Source of the DNA: Calditrichota bacterium
GTDB taxonomy: Bacteria > Zixibacteria > MSB-5A5 > GN15 > FEB-12
Direction of reading: 5' to 3'
NCBI GenBank assembly: GCA_008501655.1
Contig: QQUK01000315.1
Location: forward strand, 1 to 15,049
DNA length: 15,049 nt
Notes under the pieces: model-generated
The model's input: only the letters and a program-made list of their open reading frames with translations
Told to the model about the DNA's origin: nothing
The model's database searches: none
Part shown: piece after piece, positions 13,476-15,049 of the stretch
Layout: the number at the start of each line of letters is the position of its first letter
Numbering within the stretch: the first letter of the stretch is position 1
Program-made: the position numbers and the translations under genes

Positions 13476-15049
13476 TCTGCTCTCCTTTTTTTAAGGCACC
13501 TTCAATAATGGTGTCATGTTCAAATTTAATTTCAGTGTTCGGGTAATCTTCCATATAGTGCAAGCCGCGTGATTCAAGCCGCATAAGTGCGGATTCAATA
13601 ACAAGTTGGGATACTGTAGCCATATTGCGCAGTTCCACAGTGTCATACGTTGCCGGAGTTGAAAGATAATATTGTTCAATCGCATCATGGATTTTGGATA
13701 TTTTTTCTTTTGCCAACAGAAGTCTGTCTTTGCTTCGGACTATCCCAACAAAATCCGACATCACCCTGGTTAGTTCTCTGCGGTCATGGGCAATAAGTAT
13801 CTTTTCACGCGGGTATTTTAATGATGAGAAAAAGTTTTCGACAGCGTCTTCCTGTATCGATTGGTCTACAGATTCATAAAATTCAAGTGATTTTTTTGAG
13901 GCAAGCTTAGCCATTACAACAGCTTCCAAAAGTGAATTTGAAGCAAGTCTGTTAGCACCATGCATACCTGTCATCGCAACTTCACCGGCGGTATACAACC
14001 CGGATAATTCCGTTTCTCCTTCAATGGTAGAAAGAACCCCGCCGCAGGAATAATGAGCAGCTGGTACAACCGGAATATCACGTTCCGTAATATCAAATCC
14101 GCGTCTGAGACATTCGTTATAGATATTCGGAAATCTCTTCAGGATAAAATCTGTTTCCAGATGACTGATATCCAAAAGAACGTATTCCTCTCCTGATTCT
14201 TTGAGCTCTTTATCAATAGCTCTTGCGACAACATCACGGGGAGCTAAATCTTTTAGTGCATGGGCGTTTTCCATCAGCGCTCTGCCATCAACAGTAAAAA
14301 GTTTTCCCCCTTCACCCCGTACAGCTTCGGAAATCAGAAATGGCCAGCGGCCGGGATTATACAGGGAAGTAGGATGAAACTGTATAAACTCAAGATTAGC
14401 AACCGAACAACCAGCCCGGTATGCAATAGCAACACCATCTCCGGTTGCTATCTTCGGATTTGTATTGTGATAATAGACTTGACCGAGACCTCCCGAAGCA
14501 AGCATTGTAACCGAAGCATAGAACTGGAGAAACTCTCTTTTCTTCTCCGAAAAAACATAAGCACCACAACATTTTGATTGTTTTCCTGTATGAAGGGTCA
14601 TCAGATCTAAAACCATGTGGTCCCGGTAGATATCTATATTTTTATTTTTCCGGCAAGCTTTGAGTAAAGCCCGTTCGATCTCCTGCCCGGTGAAATCATC
14701 AGCATGAACAACTCGGTGATGGGAATGACCACCTTCACGACCAAGTTCCATTTCTCCGTCATTTTCAGTAAATTTAACACCAAAGTCGATAAGTTCCTGA
14801 ATAACCGAAGGACCGGCTTCCACAATCTGCTCAACAACTTTTTTATTGGAAAGACCCTGTCCGGTAGCAAGTGTATCAGCAATGTGAGAATCAAATGAAT
14901 CAGTTTTGGAAAGTACTGATGCAATTCCCCCCTGGGCTCTATTGGTGCTTGTATCCTTTTCACCTTTTTTAGTAACGATAGCTATTTTAACAGAATCGTT
15001 AAGTTCTGCGACTTTCAGAGCGTAAAAGAGCCCGGCAATACCGGAACCG
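13459..15049 (-). CDS. nadB: L-aspartate oxidase, 5' end beyond the window
   Basis: This flavoenzyme oxidises L-aspartate to iminoaspartate, which quinolinate synthase (NadA) uses for NAD synthesis. The open frame continues to the right edge (first full codon at 15046-15048), giving 529 visible residues; only about ten N-terminal residues should be missing. It begins in the FAD-binding glycine motif (GSGIAGL), followed by TNRAQGGIAS, EGGHSHHRVVHADD, FIQFHPTSLY and the family signature PVVPAAHYSCGG, then GEVAMTGMHGANRLASNSLLE. The C-terminal helical domain is complete to the TGA. A GTG at 14821-14823 is an internal Val codon, not the start. It overlaps guaA by 17 bp. nadA and nadC are not in the window. 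Confidence 0.97.
   Translation of the reverse strand, partial: GSGIAGLFYALKVAELNDSVKIAIVTKKGEKDTSTNRAQGGIASVLSKTDSFDSHIADTLATGQGLSNKKVVEQIVEAGPSVIQELIDFGVKFTENDGEMELGREGGHSHHRVVHADDFTGQEIERALLKACRKNKNIDIYRDHMVLDLMTLHTGKQSKCCGAYVFSEKKREFLQFYASVTMLASGGLGQVYYHNTNPKIATGDGVAIAYRAGCSVANLEFIQFHPTSLYNPGRWPFLISEAVRGEGGKLFTVDGRALMENAHALKDLAPRDVVARAIDKELKESGEEYVLLDISHLETDFILKRFPNIYNECLRRGFDITERDIPVVPAAHYSCGGVLSTIEGETELSGLYTAGEVAMTGMHGANRLASNSLLEAVVMAKLASKKSLEFYESVDQSIQEDAVENFFSSLKYPREKILIAHDRRELTRVMSDFVGIVRSKDRLLLAKEKISKIHDAIEQYYLSTPATYDTVELRNMATVSQLVIESALMRLESRGLHYMEDYPNTEIKFEHDTIIEGALKKGEQNVSSS

Noticed and set aside
14260..14577. Long open frame on the plus strand inside nadB
   Set aside because: It lies wholly antisense to a well-conserved coding region, lacks a convincing ribosome binding site and resembles no known family. 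The same applies to other antisense frames in guaA, the hydrolase and the prepilins.
14821..14823. GTG as a possible start of a shorter nadB product
   Set aside because: The same frame continues uninterrupted upstream through TNRAQGGIAS and the FAD motif GSGIAGL to the window edge, so this is an internal valine.

Overview
The window is a compact, AT-rich (by eye roughly 40% GC) bacterial chromosome segment with short intergenic gaps and clear AAGGAG-type ribosome binding sites. Prepilins, a 2Fe-2S ISC ferredoxin, a DUF2480-like protein, L-aspartate oxidase and a BatA-like VWA membrane protein together suggest a Gram-negative bacterium of the FCB group (Bacteroidota relatives, or a candidate phylum such as Zixibacteria or Marinimicrobia). 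That placement is inference and no marker here settles it.

Region 1 (1-1785) is an iron-sulfur block. An Rrf2-family regulator with a cysteine cluster reads leftward. Divergently, after a leader of up to about 160 nt, come an IscA/HesB-type protein, a compact DUF2480-like protein and an ISC-type ferredoxin, closed by a strong intrinsic terminator at 1761-1785. A long terminator-like hairpin lies inside the DUF2480-like gene.

Region 2 (1833-6042) is the most unusual part: four tandem, nearly contiguous paralogous prepilin genes. All have a canonical G|xxxxE cleavage and methylation site, a GspG-like core and a shared beta-sandwich-like module. The first two add Gly/Ser-linked C-terminal domains, one of unknown family and one LamG/concanavalin-like. 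No secretion or pilus assembly gene is adjacent. They look like a set of surface pilus subunits with adhesive or carbohydrate-binding tips.

Region 3 (6043-6206) is a convergent intergenic gap holding four consecutive hairpins. Three are flanked by GTAG in the arrangement typical of REP elements mobilised by RAYT transposases.

Region 4 (6207-7817) has a saccharopine/lysine-6-dehydrogenase-like oxidoreductase (minus strand) and, divergently, a 108-residue protein that is only a histidine-kinase dimerisation/phosphoacceptor domain. A perfect operator-like dyad sits before the latter.

Region 5 (7809-15049, all minus strand, reading right to left) contains nadB (NAD synthesis, running off the right edge), guaA (GMP synthesis, overlapping nadB by 17 bp), a membrane-anchored alpha/beta hydrolase, a long-chain polyprenyl diphosphate synthase and a large VWA/GATase-like membrane protein. 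The close spacing suggests at least partial co-transcription of housekeeping genes. No rRNA, tRNA, CRISPR array or complete insertion sequence was seen.
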